NCBI GenBank assembly: GCA_017893485.1
Contig: CM030365.1
Location: 48,729,712 to 48,793,711, forward strand
Length of the DNA: 64,000 bases
Direction: 5' to 3'
Source: Hemerocallis citrina
Lineage: Eukaryota > Streptophyta > Magnoliopsida > Asparagales > Asphodelaceae
Shown here: piece after piece, positions 45,677 through 58,262 of the stretch
Layout of the letters: each line of letters begins with the position of its first letter
How positions within the stretch are numbered: position 1 is the stretch's first letter
Position numbers and translations under genes: made by a program
Notes under the pieces: model-generated
Told to the model about the DNA's origin: nothing
The model's database searches: none
The model's input: the letters and a program-made list of their open reading frames with translations, nothing else

Positions 45677-45938
45677 TCACCGGCATATGAAGTTACGAAC
45701 GCCGGTGAATGTATCTATATATTCCCCAGCGTTTGTTATTAAAATGCCGGTGAATAATACCATTCACCGGCGTTTACAAATAAAATGCCGGTGAATATCA
45801 TGATTCCCCGGCATTTTGTAGAGGCCGCCGGTGTATAACTATCCAATCTGACGCCCCATTCCTGGTCACTCCCTACCCCGGCGCGAATGGTAAAACACCG
45901 GGGAATATACGCCGGTAAATCGCACATGTTTTGTAGTG
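45677..45938. repeat. CACTA subterminal repeats, right end
   Basis: CACCGGC and GCCGGTG motifs recur in pairs up to the TTTTGTAGTG terminus at 45,938. Same motif as the left end. Confidence 0.85.
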
Positions 45939-45941
45939 TGT

Positions 45942-46090
45942 TAATTAGATTTGTTAAACTTAATTCAATTCTTGAAAATCCATCGAACTGATTAATTGTT
46001 TTCATTTGTAACTTGATCCGCATTATATGTTGGTAAACTTAATCTTTTAATATTCTTGAAAATTCTCTACTTAGGGTTAAGTTTACATCA
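45942..46090 (+). repeat. Solo LTR A2, part 3 (right end)
   Basis: Runs from TAATTAGATTTG to TTTACATCA, then ATAGT (46,091-46,095), the same 5 bp found before 14,948. No internal region of A2 is left, so it is a solo LTR produced by LTR-LTR recombination. Confidence 0.88.
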
Positions 46091-46322
46091 ATAGTAGAAG
46101 GCAAAGCTAATATCTTTGTTGTTGCAATAGAAACACTGGCAATCCAATGTGAAGGAAGACAAAAAAATTAAGAGAAGGGAAAACAAATCTGATTGTATGG
46201 ATTTTAATTTAGATAATTGATCATCCAATTTCAACACACAGTAGCAGATTGAGCTACTCCTGAAAGTAGCTCTCATCAACTATATATATATATATATATA
46301 TATAAAAACCTTATATATATAA

Positions 46323-46532
46323 ACCTTCTGTTGTGCACCTGCCTTCGTGTGCACTCGGCCTTTTGGCCTTCATATCGACGTATCGACGATCCGAACTATT
46401 CACATTGATCTACACGTTTAAATTAGTCTAAATATGTAAAATCAAGTCATTTGAAATTCATTTTTCCATCCAACATGTCATTATATATAAAAAATAATAT
46501 TCAGCCATATAATTTTGTAGCACAACAGAAGG
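46323..46532 (+). mobile_element. 210-bp MITE with 13-bp TIRs, copy 1
   Basis: Ends CCTTCTGTTGTGC and GCACAACAGAAGG, perfect inverted repeats. It includes a 'cggccttttggcc' dyad and 'tatcgacgtatcgacgatcc'. An inverted copy lies at 54,414-54,622 and a 5'-truncated third copy at 55,632-55,793. Confidence 0.7.
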
Positions 46533-47310
46533 GAAACTTTCTGTTGAGCACTGGGCTAGTGCACAACGTTGTGTGCACTGGGCCTAGTCCGTCCGATCAA
46601 TGGCTCTCATCATGATCCCCATCCAATGGTCATAAAAGCATCCCGCTCATAGACAGATTTAGGGGGGGTAAAATAGTAATTTCATACCCCCTCCCAATCC
46701 CTCTCATCTGTCTCCTTCCCTCTCTCTCCCGCTCGACATTTCATCGAGCTAAAGAAACAACCTAAAACCCTAGGTCCCTAAAATCCAATTACCCCATCTC
46801 ATCGGCGTCGGTTTCTCTCCAAAATCTCCATCTCCTCCCTCTCCAATGCTCGATTTTCCCCATCTTGGTCATCTTCGACCTCCGATTTGAAAACCCTAGC
46901 CCCCAAAATCTCCCCAACCCAAAAATCAGTACCCAAATCAATTGGCCCTCTCCTCCTCATGACGTGATCCACCTCTTGACGCTCCTCGCGATGCTCTCTT
47001 CCTCCTCCATCCCCCGATCGTTGTCAGGTTCCTCTGACGATCGATTTGCTGGCGCAAAAAAATTTCATTTTTTGGGTGCCATCAGGAAATCCTAGTGCAC
47101 AACTGAAAGTTTCATCCCCAAATCTATATTTTCTCCTTCCAAAGAGACCTAAAGTAAAAAAAAAATTCCCTTTACTTCATCTTGTTGAGAAAATACATGT
47201 AGAACATCTTGATCTTGTTCACAAATACACCATAACATTCCAGATTGTAAGTTTGCTATCTTTTAGAATTTTTTTTTGATATTGATTATATGTTTGAATT
47301 TGTAATAGGT

Positions 47311-49689
47311 ATGGAGTTTGGTGAAGGTTGCTCACAATTGGATGACAATTTTTTGTATGTTCAAGAAGGTGAATTTACCCCCACTGTTGAGGAGCATCTA
47401 ATACCAAAGATAGGTATGATATTTGAGACCCTTGAGCTAGTAGAAAAATATTATGATAGCTATGCGAAATGTTCGGGTTTTTAAATGCGTAAAGGATCTC
47501 ATAAATTGAAGGATGGTGTGGTGGTGGAAAAAACGTTTTTATGTAATAAAGCGGGGGTGTCGAAAAGCAAGAATAATGAAATTAGAATAAGTACTACCTC
47601 TAGAACATCTTGCAATGCATTGGTTCGTGTGAGATTAAACAAAGAAATGAATTCATGGTCTATTTATTCTTTCCATGAGGTGCACAATCATGCATTCACC
47701 ACACCCGACAGACGGCATTTGTTGCCGCGTAACCGTGTTGTGTCAATTTCCGATAAAGTCATAATGGAGCAACTTGCGGGTGCTAATATTCCTACATGCA
47801 TACAAATGCTTTTTTTTGAAGGTTCAAGTGGGGGATATGATAGGGTTGGATTTACTCTAACCGACGCTAGAAACCATAAAAGAGATTTGAGGGAGTCATT
47901 GAAAGGTCATGATGGTCAAATGTTGGTAGACTTTTTTAAATGGCAAACGGAAAAAGATCCTTCTTTTTTTAATGCATTCGAGCAAGATGAGTCCGGTAGA
48001 CTGTCTCATTGTTTTTGGGTTGATGGGATTACTCGTATGAATTATGAGGTATTTGGTGATGTAGTTTCTTTTGTTGCAACACATAGTACTAACCGTTACG
48101 GTATGCTATTTGTTCCATTTGTTGGGATTAATCATCATTGGCAGTCTATTTTTCTCGGTTGTGGTTTCATTCCAAATGAGACGGCTTCATCTTTTGTGTG
48201 GTTATTCCAAACATGGCTAGGAGTCATGAAGAAAGCTCCCGTTGGCATTGTAACGGACCAAGACCGGGGTATTGGTGCTGCAATTAAACAAGTTTTCCCT
48301 CAAATTCGCCATAGATATTGCATCTAGCATATTTTAGATAAGATTCCTTCCAAGGTACCTCAATTGGTTCAAAATTTTAAGTTCATGGATGCTTTTAAAG
48401 ATAACATTTGGAATTTGTATGACTGTGTCTCTTTTGAAGAACAATGGAAGGCTTGGGTTGTGGAATTTAGGGCAGAAAATAACAAATGGTTGAATAATAT
48501 TTTTCATATTCATGATAAATGGGCCCCTGTATACCATAGATCTTATTTTTGGGTCGGTATGTCTAGTAGCCAAAGAAGCGAGGGAATGAATTCTTTTTTA
48601 AAGAAGCACACCCAAAAGAAGTATTCACTTCATGAGTTTGCTTTGATATTTGAAAGAGTGATTGGTAGGCAAAGAGAAGAAGAAGTTAAAGAGAACCACC
48701 GTACACTAGATTGGAAACCCAAATTGAAGACCGGGTGGTATATAGAGGAACAAATGGCCCAAGTATACACTTTAGCAATGTTTTTAAAGTTCCAAAAAGA
48801 AATCAAAGCAAGTCTACTGTATAATGTGAATTTAGTGGAAGGTGACGTGAATACTACTAACACTTACTATACAGTGATATTCATTGGTAGGTCGGAAAAA
48901 GAGACTATGATTACTTATTCCAAAGAGACTCACTATGGGTGTTGTTCATGCTTTATGTTCGAATTTGTTGGACTCCCTTGTAGGCATCTGTTGGCCTTCC
49001 TTAAATACTCAAATTGTAATGAACTTCCCAAACAATATATGATGAGAAGATGGAGCCGTGAGGTAATTAGAAGAAGCTACACCCCCACAAATTTTGGTAG
49101 AGAAGATGGCAATAATAGCGAGAATTTTGCATCCCGTTATTGTTAGTTAAATAACTTGTCCAAGCAACAAGTTGAGATTGGACTGTTTTGCGATGAAGAG
49201 TATGTGTTCATGCGTGAAGCTATGATCAAGTCAATTAAAGGCTTTAATATAATAGCCCCCGAAGGGTTTAGTGTTAGGGCTAAAGGTAGCGGAACATGAG
49301 TACATGGAAAGGAATTGGTCTTGTCTCAAGTCTCAGTGGAAGAACCACGTCAATGTAATACGAAGGGAAGACCAAGTGGCAAGAGGTTGAAACCGATGCG
49401 GGAGAAATTAAGAGGTAAACCTAGGAAGTGCAATTGTTGCGGTTTGCGCGGGCAAGGCCATGATGCACGAACTTGCCCAAAGAATAATGAAAGGTATTTC
49501 ATGCTATTTGTGTAATTATGAAAATTTTCAACTTAAGTGTGCACTTTCTTATTAATTAGTATAAAGTTCGCTCGATAATGACTTTTTTGGTTTTTTTCGC
49601 TTTTCAGTGGCAAGAGTGCATTCGCCGAAGAGGAGGTGGATTCCTCTACTGACAATAGTTCCGAGGATTCTCACGATAATGTGAACTGA
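47311..49689 (+). pseudogene. FAR1/FHY3-like MULE transposase, copy 1 (dead)
   Basis: ATG at 47,311 (MEFGEGCSQLDDNFLYVQEG). FAR1 DNA-binding domain: FETLELVEKYYDSYAKCSGF to SFHEVHNHAF. MULE transposase core follows at about 47,990-48,620; its usual FDATY motif reads FVATH, so the first catalytic Asp is replaced by Val. VTDQD (near 48,250) and the RSEGMNSF Glu region are kept. SWIM zinc finger: CFMFEFVGLPCRHLLAFL near 48,950. A later block (GKPRKCNCCGLRGQGHDART) is a zinc knuckle, and the last exon (about 49,608-49,689) is acidic. In-frame stops are TAA at 47,482 and TAG at 48,325 (Trp in relatives). FAR1-type proteins are either MULE transposases or domesticated light-signalling factors; context and decay point to a transposon. 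Confidence 0.85.
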
Positions 49690-52669
49690 GGGAAGTATTT
49701 GATTCACAATCAATTTGGTAAATATGATACCCTACTTTTATTTAGTCCACGGGATGAATTGATAGGCAGTGATGAATTTATTGTCTTGTCCACCTACTAA
49801 GTGAAAACAATTTGTGAGTTTCTCTGAGGTTAGGTTGTTAGTGGGCTGCTGCACCCACTTGATATGATCATGCCATACACTTTGATTTTCAGTTGGCTGA
49901 TACTTGAATTTTAGTTCAACAGCCTGATCCTTATGCTTTGATACTTGAGTTTTTCTACAATTGAAGTGACAGATGCTTTGTATGATTTGTATATTCAGTT
50001 GTACTGAATATACAATTGCATATGCTTGATTTTGGCTTTGAGGTTGCAGTTTTCTGATACAATTATACGAATTTTTGAATATGAACTTTGTTACACAGTG
50101 AGTATCTGCTGTTTATACCCTTCTTGATACTGTGTTTGGCTGATCCTTTATTACAGTGAGTACTGCTCTGGTTGTTTGATATTTTTGGCTGATACTTGGT
50201 ATTTTCGACATTTAGAGTGAACAAATTTTTTTGGGGGTCTCACTGGTTGAATTTTGGCTTGATTTATGGCCCAGAAAAAGAAACTTTTGGTTAGAGTTAG
50301 GGGTAGTGCACAACGCTGTGTGCACTGGGCCTAGGCTGTCCGATCGTGAGCTTTCATCATGAACCCCATCCAATGGTGCTAACTCGATCCCGCTCATCTG
50401 CCTATTACGGGTGGGGTAAAGTAAAAGGAATTGACCTGATGTTAATTTTTTTGGGTCACTGATTCAATTTTGGCTTTTCAGTGGCTCAGAGATTGCATTT
50501 TTTGAATACATTTTTTGATTGATGACAACATATACCTTTGGCTTAGAGATTGAATTTTCAGTGGCTTTTCAATGGCTCAATTCCTGGGCAATTTCTGTTA
50601 CACCAGAGTGATACTGTGTTTCCTTTGGGTGATACATTGTTTTGTATGTTTTGGCTGATAGCTTCCTTTGAATGTGGAACAACATTGGTTGATAGTTTGG
50701 CTGATAGTTTCGGCTGATAGTATGCTTTGGCTGATAGTTTCGTTTGGGTAATTAAGATTCTTTAGAAATGGGAATGCATTTAGTTGATTGTGGAACAACA
50801 TGTAGGGGTTTGTGATGGTTACAGCTATTTGGGCGTGGCAATTCAACTGCAGCCATATGTGACTACACCAACACAGTCTCAAGCCTTGATATTTTTCTTA
50901 AATGCATTGACCGCTAAAGATGTTGTGCTCATTTGAGAACAATGTCTTGTAAAGTAAAGTCATTTCTGAGCCTACTAAAATTCATGTCATGAACATAATC
51001 ATCCTCTAATTCATAATTACTTTATGTTATCTAATAAATGAGTAGGAAATTCATCTAACGTTGTATTTATTTTTCCAGTCAGCTATCAAAAAACTCACAT
51101 GAAGACATGCAGAAGTAGATAAAGTGTTGGGACTTCTTGTTATAGACTACAGAAATCAACTCCAGAAGATGAACAGATGCAGCAGCAATATCAGTAGTTG
51201 ATCTTCGCTTTGTATGCTTGACAAGCAATTGACTTCAACTAGTTATATAGTTTTAGGAAGTGATATAATCTGCTTCTTTTCAAGAATGATTATAGTTTTA
51301 GATCTTGACTTTGTTTGGATCATGAAGTTTGGATGTAAGTCACTATAGCAAATCTTTTGTTTCACATTTTATAAGAGGTTGCAGGAGGCGAATTTGGCTC
51401 TGCCGTGTACATGATTTCCTTAATTAAAATTTTGGTGGATTTGTAAATTTTTCAATCCCTGTGATGATGATTTGAGTAACCCTGAGTTTGTTGGGAACAA
51501 GCCTACTTGAAATATGTATCTATGGAAGTCCTTTTTGCTTAGAGATGATGATGATATACAAGACTGGGTACTGCATTCTAGTATACAATGGATGCCTATC
51601 TATTACAATCAATCACCTAGTTTACTTATGCCACCCAAATTCCTGTATCTCAATCCCTTTGCATATTCAGGTCCAATGGCTAGTTTCTTCATCAGAATTC
51701 ATAACTATGCTGACCAGGATTAGAACTCCGAAGTCACTCAGTACTCAATTCTCTAGGGTGCTAAATATATGAAGATCCTGGGTATTATGATCTTGTGATT
51801 TGAAAATATTGTATCCCTTGCGGTTTATCTTTATGCCTTTGCTCATTTGCATGTTGGAATCGTGTCGAACTAATTTACAACAACACAGTCAACAATAACT
51901 GCATCTGAAATTTGCATAGACATCTCTAACACTATTACCGCGAAAGCAATTGTTTGTGCATGGTCAGTGCTGACTGAGCAATTCAAATTGATGACACACT
52001 CTACACATATTCCAGTCATTGTAACTCCGTCTTGCAAATGCATAGCCAAATGCTGTTCGGCCCTTTTATACTTTCCATTAATTCATTTTCAAATTGTGAA
52101 TTGGTCTAACGTAATTAAGTGTGAGTTTGTTGGTCCAATCTGTAATGTGTGCATGGAAAAGCTTACAGATTCCATCCACATAAGGAATTTCTCAAATTAT
52201 ATTACTCACTTATTCCATCGTGGATGGAAAGAACAAAATAGCACACACAAAAACCTTATGATTTCAAACTTTTTTTCAGGCTGGAGGGATTGAAGACGCC
52301 GAGATGAGGCGTACTTTCAACATGGGCTTCGGTATGGTTCTTCGTCAATCACAAATTGTATCAAAAAAATTCAATCTCTGAGCCACATTCAAGCCAAAAT
52401 TCGCACGATGAGACAATAATCACATAATCGTACTTGAAAATATATAAAGCATACAAAATATCTGAACTTGAATAACATGAGCTACTTGTTAATACCCATT
52501 CAGTTACTCCCAAGTAAAATTCAACCATTACATAGATACATCCTCCAAACTGAGAAACTACACCATTAGATAACATATCTTACAACATACAAAATTACAA
52601 AATAAAGCAATTACAAAATACAATTTTCTAAACTTCATAACCCTTCAGACACCACCACCACCATAGTCA
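49690..52669. other. AT-rich interior of the MULE-like element, no gene seen
   Basis: Reading frames here are short and unconvincing. Between about 49,890 and 50,760 'TTGGCTGATA' variants recur more than ten times. A fragment of the element end lies at 50,305-50,425 (listed separately). Confidence 0.55.
50305..50425 (+). repeat. Stray fragment of the MULE-like terminal repeat
   Basis: 'gtgcacaacgctgtgtgcac' to 'atcccgctcatctgcc' matches 46,560-46,680 in the same orientation with about 80% identity, so an older, third copy of the end lies inside the element. Confidence 0.7.
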
Positions 52670-53089
52670 CTAGTACTTGAAGAACGCTAGAAAAAATAAA
52701 AGAGACACCAACACCTCACAAAGAAATCCGACAACTGCATAAAGCTGGGCACCTGCCCTGTAACCACTCCTGTGCGCACCATCACAATCTACCGACCTCA
52801 ACAAAGACTGGATCGAAAGCTCATCATGCAATTCCCTTATTGTAGCATCTTTATCCTCCTCTGTCCCATAATTCTCTACCCAACAAAAAAATTCGCAACC
52901 ATTGAGAAAATTGGGACAATTGTAATATGCTTTACCTGGATTCTTCCCCGAAGAAGAATATTTGACCCTTGTTTGTATTCGACAAAAACATTTTGGACCT
53001 CCAATTCTCTGTCCGGAACTGGCTCGGGAAGACCTGGAGCTACAGCTGTAATGATTGTCGATTTGGTTGGAAGAGTAGTTCGATGTCAT
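52670..53089 (-). CDS. Small GRF zinc-finger protein with a C-terminal membrane segment
   Basis: 139 residues on the minus strand; ATG at 53,089 reading MTSNYSSNQIDNHYSCSSRS. A Ser-rich start is followed by a GRF-type zinc finger at about residues 38-76 (CFCRIQTRVKYSSSGKNPGK, then AYYNCPNFLNGCEFFCW), a short helical stretch EEDKDATIRELHDELSI and a hydrophobic segment (VVGFLCEVLVSLLFFLAFF) at the end. This layout (GRF finger, short coil, terminal TM) is that of the plant At4g04775-like proteins, which are often found in repeats. GRF fingers bind single-stranded nucleic acid in other proteins. An acceptor-like 'cttgtag' directly precedes the ATG. No lesion seen. Confidence 0.7.
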   Translation of the reverse strand: MTSNYSSNQIDNHYSCSSRSSRASSGQRIGGPKCFCRIQTRVKYSSSGKNPGKAYYNCPNFLNGCEFFCWVENYGTEEDKDATIRELHDELSIQSLLRSVDCDGAHRSGYRAGAQLYAVVGFLCEVLVSLLFFLAFFKY

Positions 53090-53137
53090 CCTACAAGATG
53101 TTGTAAGGTTTAAGCCACTAAACTTACAAAAAAACAC

Positions 53138-53920
53138 ATTCTATTAACTTATTGCGAAATATACAATAGGTGACTTCTTATTCTAACAATTATTACAAAT
53201 CGGCAACTTTAGTACTATAGTATTACAGATTATAGATGATGCTTCTCACTCTTCGACTGCATCTCGTGATTACAGAAAATGTGAAATGTGAGCTAGAGGT
53301 TCAACTTGCACTTGCATCCAACTAGACACACACTAAAACAAAACTAAAATAAAGAACTACAAAACACAGCATTAAATCCAATTACTTCTAGGGTCACAAG
53401 GCAAAGGAAGCAAAGGGTAAATTTTGGTCTTTGGAGTTTTAGTTGAACAAATTCAGGAGGTTTCAATGCGTTCCAATTCAAGTATCAGTTTTTTCATAAT
53501 TTACAAGATACAACTGACATATAATTGAATAAAAGGATATATATTTTCCTGATCTACACTCTCCTATACAAAATAGAAGCAATTGATTGTGTGGTTTCCA
53601 GAGTTCTAAACAACACAACCCAACTTCATTAGTTTTCTTTCTTGTTCATCTTCGACCTATAGATAGTAATTAAGTTTAGTGCAATACACTATATTCAATT
53701 CTACATATCATTCAAAGAAGATCAACTAATACATAGTAATTAACCAATATATAGTAATTAACTGAGGTCTCTCTCCGTGGCTTCGAAAATATATTATTTT
53801 TCAACAAGATCATGGAAAAGTGTTTTTTTCAACAATAAGAAATTATTTTTGAAACTGAGTTAAGGAAAAGTGGTTTCTTTCAACAATATGAAGTAGAGCT
53901 GAAGAAAAAAAAATTTAATA
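53138..53920. other. No gene seen
   Basis: AT-rich interior DNA of the MULE-like element up to the inner edge of the right inverted arm. Confidence 0.5.
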
Positions 53921-54413
53921 CCTCACAACGATCGGGGGATGGAGGAGGAAGAGAGGGTCGCGAGGAGCGTCAAGAGGTGGATCGCGTCACGAGGAGGAGA
54001 GGGCCAATTGATTTGGGTACTGATTTTTGGGTTGGGGAGATTTTGGGGGCTAGGGTTTTCAAATCGGAGGTCGAAGATGACCAAGATGGGGAAAATCGAG
54101 CGTTGGAGAGGGAGGAGATGGAGATTTTGGAGAGAAACCGATGCCGATGAGATGGGGTAATTGGATTTTGGGGACCTAGGGTTTTTGGTTATTTCTTCAG
54201 TTCGATGAAATGCCGAGCAGGAGAGAGAGGGAAGGAGACAGATAAGAGGGATTGGGGGGGTATGAAATTACTATTTTACCCCCCCTAATCTGTTTATGAG
54301 CGGGATGCTTTTATGACCATTGGATGGGGATCATGATGAGAGCCATCGATCGGACGGACTAGGCCAAGTGCACACAGCATTGTGCACTAGCCCAGTGCTC
54401 AACGGAAAGTTTC

Positions 54414-54620
54414 CCTTCTGTTGTGCTACAAAATCGTATGGCTGAATATTGTTTTTTATATATAATGACATGATGGATGGAAAAATAAATTTCAAATAAC
54501 TTGATTTTACATATTTAGACTAATTTAGACGTGTAGATCAATGTGAATAGTTCGGATCGTCGATACGTCGATATGAAGGCCGAAAGGCCGAGTGCACACG
54601 AAGGCAGGTGCACAACGGAA

Positions 54621-54622
<2 letters not shown>
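54414..54622 (-). mobile_element. 210-bp MITE, copy 2 (inverted)
   Basis: Reverse copy of 46,323-46,532 with one change in a terminal repeat (GCACAACGGAAGG). Confidence 0.7.

Positions 54623-54624
<2 letters not shown>

Positions 54625-54677
<53 letters not shown>
54625..54677. repeat. (TA)n microsatellite
   Basis: A run of TA units at the position mirrored by 46,280-46,304 in the left arm. Confidence 0.9.
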
Positions 54678-54680
<3 letters not shown>

Positions 54681-54866
54681 ATGAGAGCTACTTTCAGGAG
54701 TAGCTCAATCTTCTACTGTGAGTTGAAATTGGATGATTAAGTATCTAAATTAAAATCCATACAATCAGATTTGTTTTTCCTTCTCTTAATTTTTTTGTCT
54801 TCCTTCCCATTGGACTGCCAGTGTTTCTATTGCAACCACAAAGATAGTAGCTTTGCCTTCTACTAT

Positions 54867-55631
54867 TGATGTAAAGTTAACCCTAAGTAGAGAATTTCCA
54901 AGAAAATTAAAAGATTAAGTTTACCAACATGTAATGCTGATCAAGTTACAAATTAAAACAATTAATCAGTTCGATGGATTTTCAAGAATTGAATTAAATT
55001 TAACAAACTCAATTAACGATTCAGTTCTAACAATCAATAATTATATACCTAAGCGTTCTTAGCAAATAAAAGATGCAATAATGATTTATACTCTAATTAT
55101 CAAGTAGAAGCACACACTCTCAATATTTGTAGACTACAGATAAATCAAATAATATTATAGAAACGATAAAGCAGTAACACAAATATTTGAGAAGTGAAAA
55201 GAAATTACCCAGGCACGAAGAAGTTGGTGTTAGTACTCCGAGGTGGCTGTTGTGGTAAGGCAGCGAGGGGGGAAGGGGAAGCGCTATAGGGGCAGGAGGC
55301 AGCGGCATCTGCAGCAGACGATGGTAGGGGCGGCGACAAGTGGGGGCTGCAGGTGGTGGTGCTGGTTGTCGAGCGATGGGTGGCCTGGTGTGTTGCGACA
55401 TGAGGCGACAACACAGGGAGATGGTCGGTGAGTTGCAGCAAGGAGGAAGGATGGGGTTGCGGTGTCGTGAGGCGAGGGGAGGGGGACGGCGGCGGGAGGG
55501 AAGCGTTGAGGGCTTGCGGTTGGGTTGGTCATCGGTGAGAGAGAAAGAATAGCTAGGGTTTGGGTATGGATGCAATGGAGAAAAAGGAGAAGGGAGTTAG
55601 GGTTGACTTTGAGTTGGATTTGGGGATTAGG
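54867..55631 (-). repeat. Inverted partial copy of solo LTR A2 with empty sites
   Basis: The LTR end is at 54,867, preceded by ACTAT (54,862-54,866), the complement of the ATAGT target copy. The CACTA target reads ACG at 55,016-55,018 and the B target reads GATGC at 55,569-55,573, each single and uninterrupted. Reading frames of up to 151 codons here are accidents of the Pro/Ser-coding LTR sequence. Confidence 0.88.
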
Positions 55632-55793
55632 ATATATATCGATGTATCGACGATCCGAACTATTCACATTGATTTACATATCTAAATTAATCTAAATATG
55701 TAAAATCAAGTCATTTGAAATTCATTATTCCATCCATCATGTCATTATATAAAAACAATATTCAGCCATACAATTTTGTAGCACAACAGAAGG
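55632..55793 (+). mobile_element. 210-bp MITE, copy 3 (5'-truncated)
   Basis: Runs from 'tatatatcgatgtatcgacg' to GCACAACAGAAGG in the same orientation as copy 1, abutting the truncated LTR. Confidence 0.7.
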
Positions 55794-55794
55794 G

Positions 55795-55797
<3 letters not shown>

Positions 55798-55848
<51 letters not shown>
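55798..55848. repeat. (TA)n microsatellite
   Basis: Uninterrupted TA units between MITE copy 3 and the fold-back element. Confidence 0.9.
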
Positions 55849-57668
<1,820 letters not shown>

Positions 57669-58010
57669 TCTATATATTCTCAGTTTCAAATTACATTTCG
57701 TTTTCTTATTTGAAGTTTCACTATGAAAAAAAGAGTCAATATGGGCTCTACTGTATATATCTTGTAGAGGTGTATTTTTATCAGTCAATATGATCTCTTC
57801 TCATGATAAGGAGAGCTATTCACAGCTATTTTTGGTATATCAAAAGAGGGTCCATGGCCGTTTTTGTGTGTTGGTCTAGGCAATGATGATATGCACTACC
57901 TAACAAGCTAATAAGTTACAACTAGTTGGCGCGGCATAATAATGTAGCCCTAGACACATTCTTAATGCTTGATTTACAAAATGAATATATAGAAGTGTGT
58001 TCTGAGCCTA
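57669..58010 (+). repeat. About 340-bp direct repeat, copy 2
   Basis: Second copy, directly after the right terminal repeat and leading into the leader of the FAR1-like gene. Confidence 0.88.
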
Positions 58011-58262
58011 CGACTAATTCAGTTCATGTGTTGAAGACAACTATGAACTTGAAAATTTTAGCTCTCCGAATAAGCTTGAGTAGAGCTTGCATTTATTTAA
58101 GTAATTTTGAGTCGATTAAGACCTTTTAAAAAAAAAGGTAAAATTATGTATTAATTTGCCGGCAACAAATTTGTTTAGCAGGAAGATGGGGATTTTGGAG
58201 ATGTTAGATGACCTCTTGTATTTGTTTAATATGTATGTTTATTACATTTTTTTCTATGTAGA

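Larger units (their letters stand above)
40144..45938 (-). mobile_element. Non-autonomous CACTA element with internal satellite
   Basis: Termini CACTACAACACAGAACC and (complement) CACTACAAAACATGTG lie 5.8 kb apart. The flanks CGT (40,141-40,143) and TGT (45,939-45,941) form a 3-bp target duplication with one change; the empty site reads CGT in the inverted copy. Both ends carry CACCGGCG-type subterminal repeats. There is no transposase core. A GC-rich first-exon-like block and a possible last exon on the minus strand suggest descent from a transcribed element. Confidence 0.88.
45942..47028 (+). repeat. Left arm of a large inverted repeat
   Basis: This stretch, together with 39,593-40,143 and the end of 15,281-15,344, is repeated in reverse at 53,921-55,631. 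The arms match over the LTR end, the ATAGT flank, about 190 bp of further flank, a TA run, a 210-bp MITE and about 500 bp of MULE-like end. Identity looks about 94-95% by eye. Confidence 0.85.
46533..54413 (+). mobile_element. MULE-like element carrying a FAR1-type transposase and a GRF ORF
   Basis: Inverted ends of about 500 bp (GAAACTTTCTGTTGAGCACT at left; complement at right with one change) enclose a FAR1/MULE transposase pseudogene and a minus-strand GRF zinc-finger ORF. Because the inverted similarity continues outward through the MITE and the LTR, the true element border and target duplication cannot be fixed here. The whole could be an inverted duplication rather than a clean MULE insertion. 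Confidence 0.6.
53921..55631 (-). repeat. Right arm of the large inverted repeat
   Basis: Inverted match of 47,028 back to 45,942, then 40,143-39,593, then 15,344-15,281. It lacks elements B and C and the CACTA element, so it shows their pre-insertion sites. Confidence 0.87.

Noticed and set aside
45739..46023. 94-codon minus-strand reading frame
   Set aside because: It lies across CACTA subterminal repeats and the LTR; no family and composition typical of the repeats.
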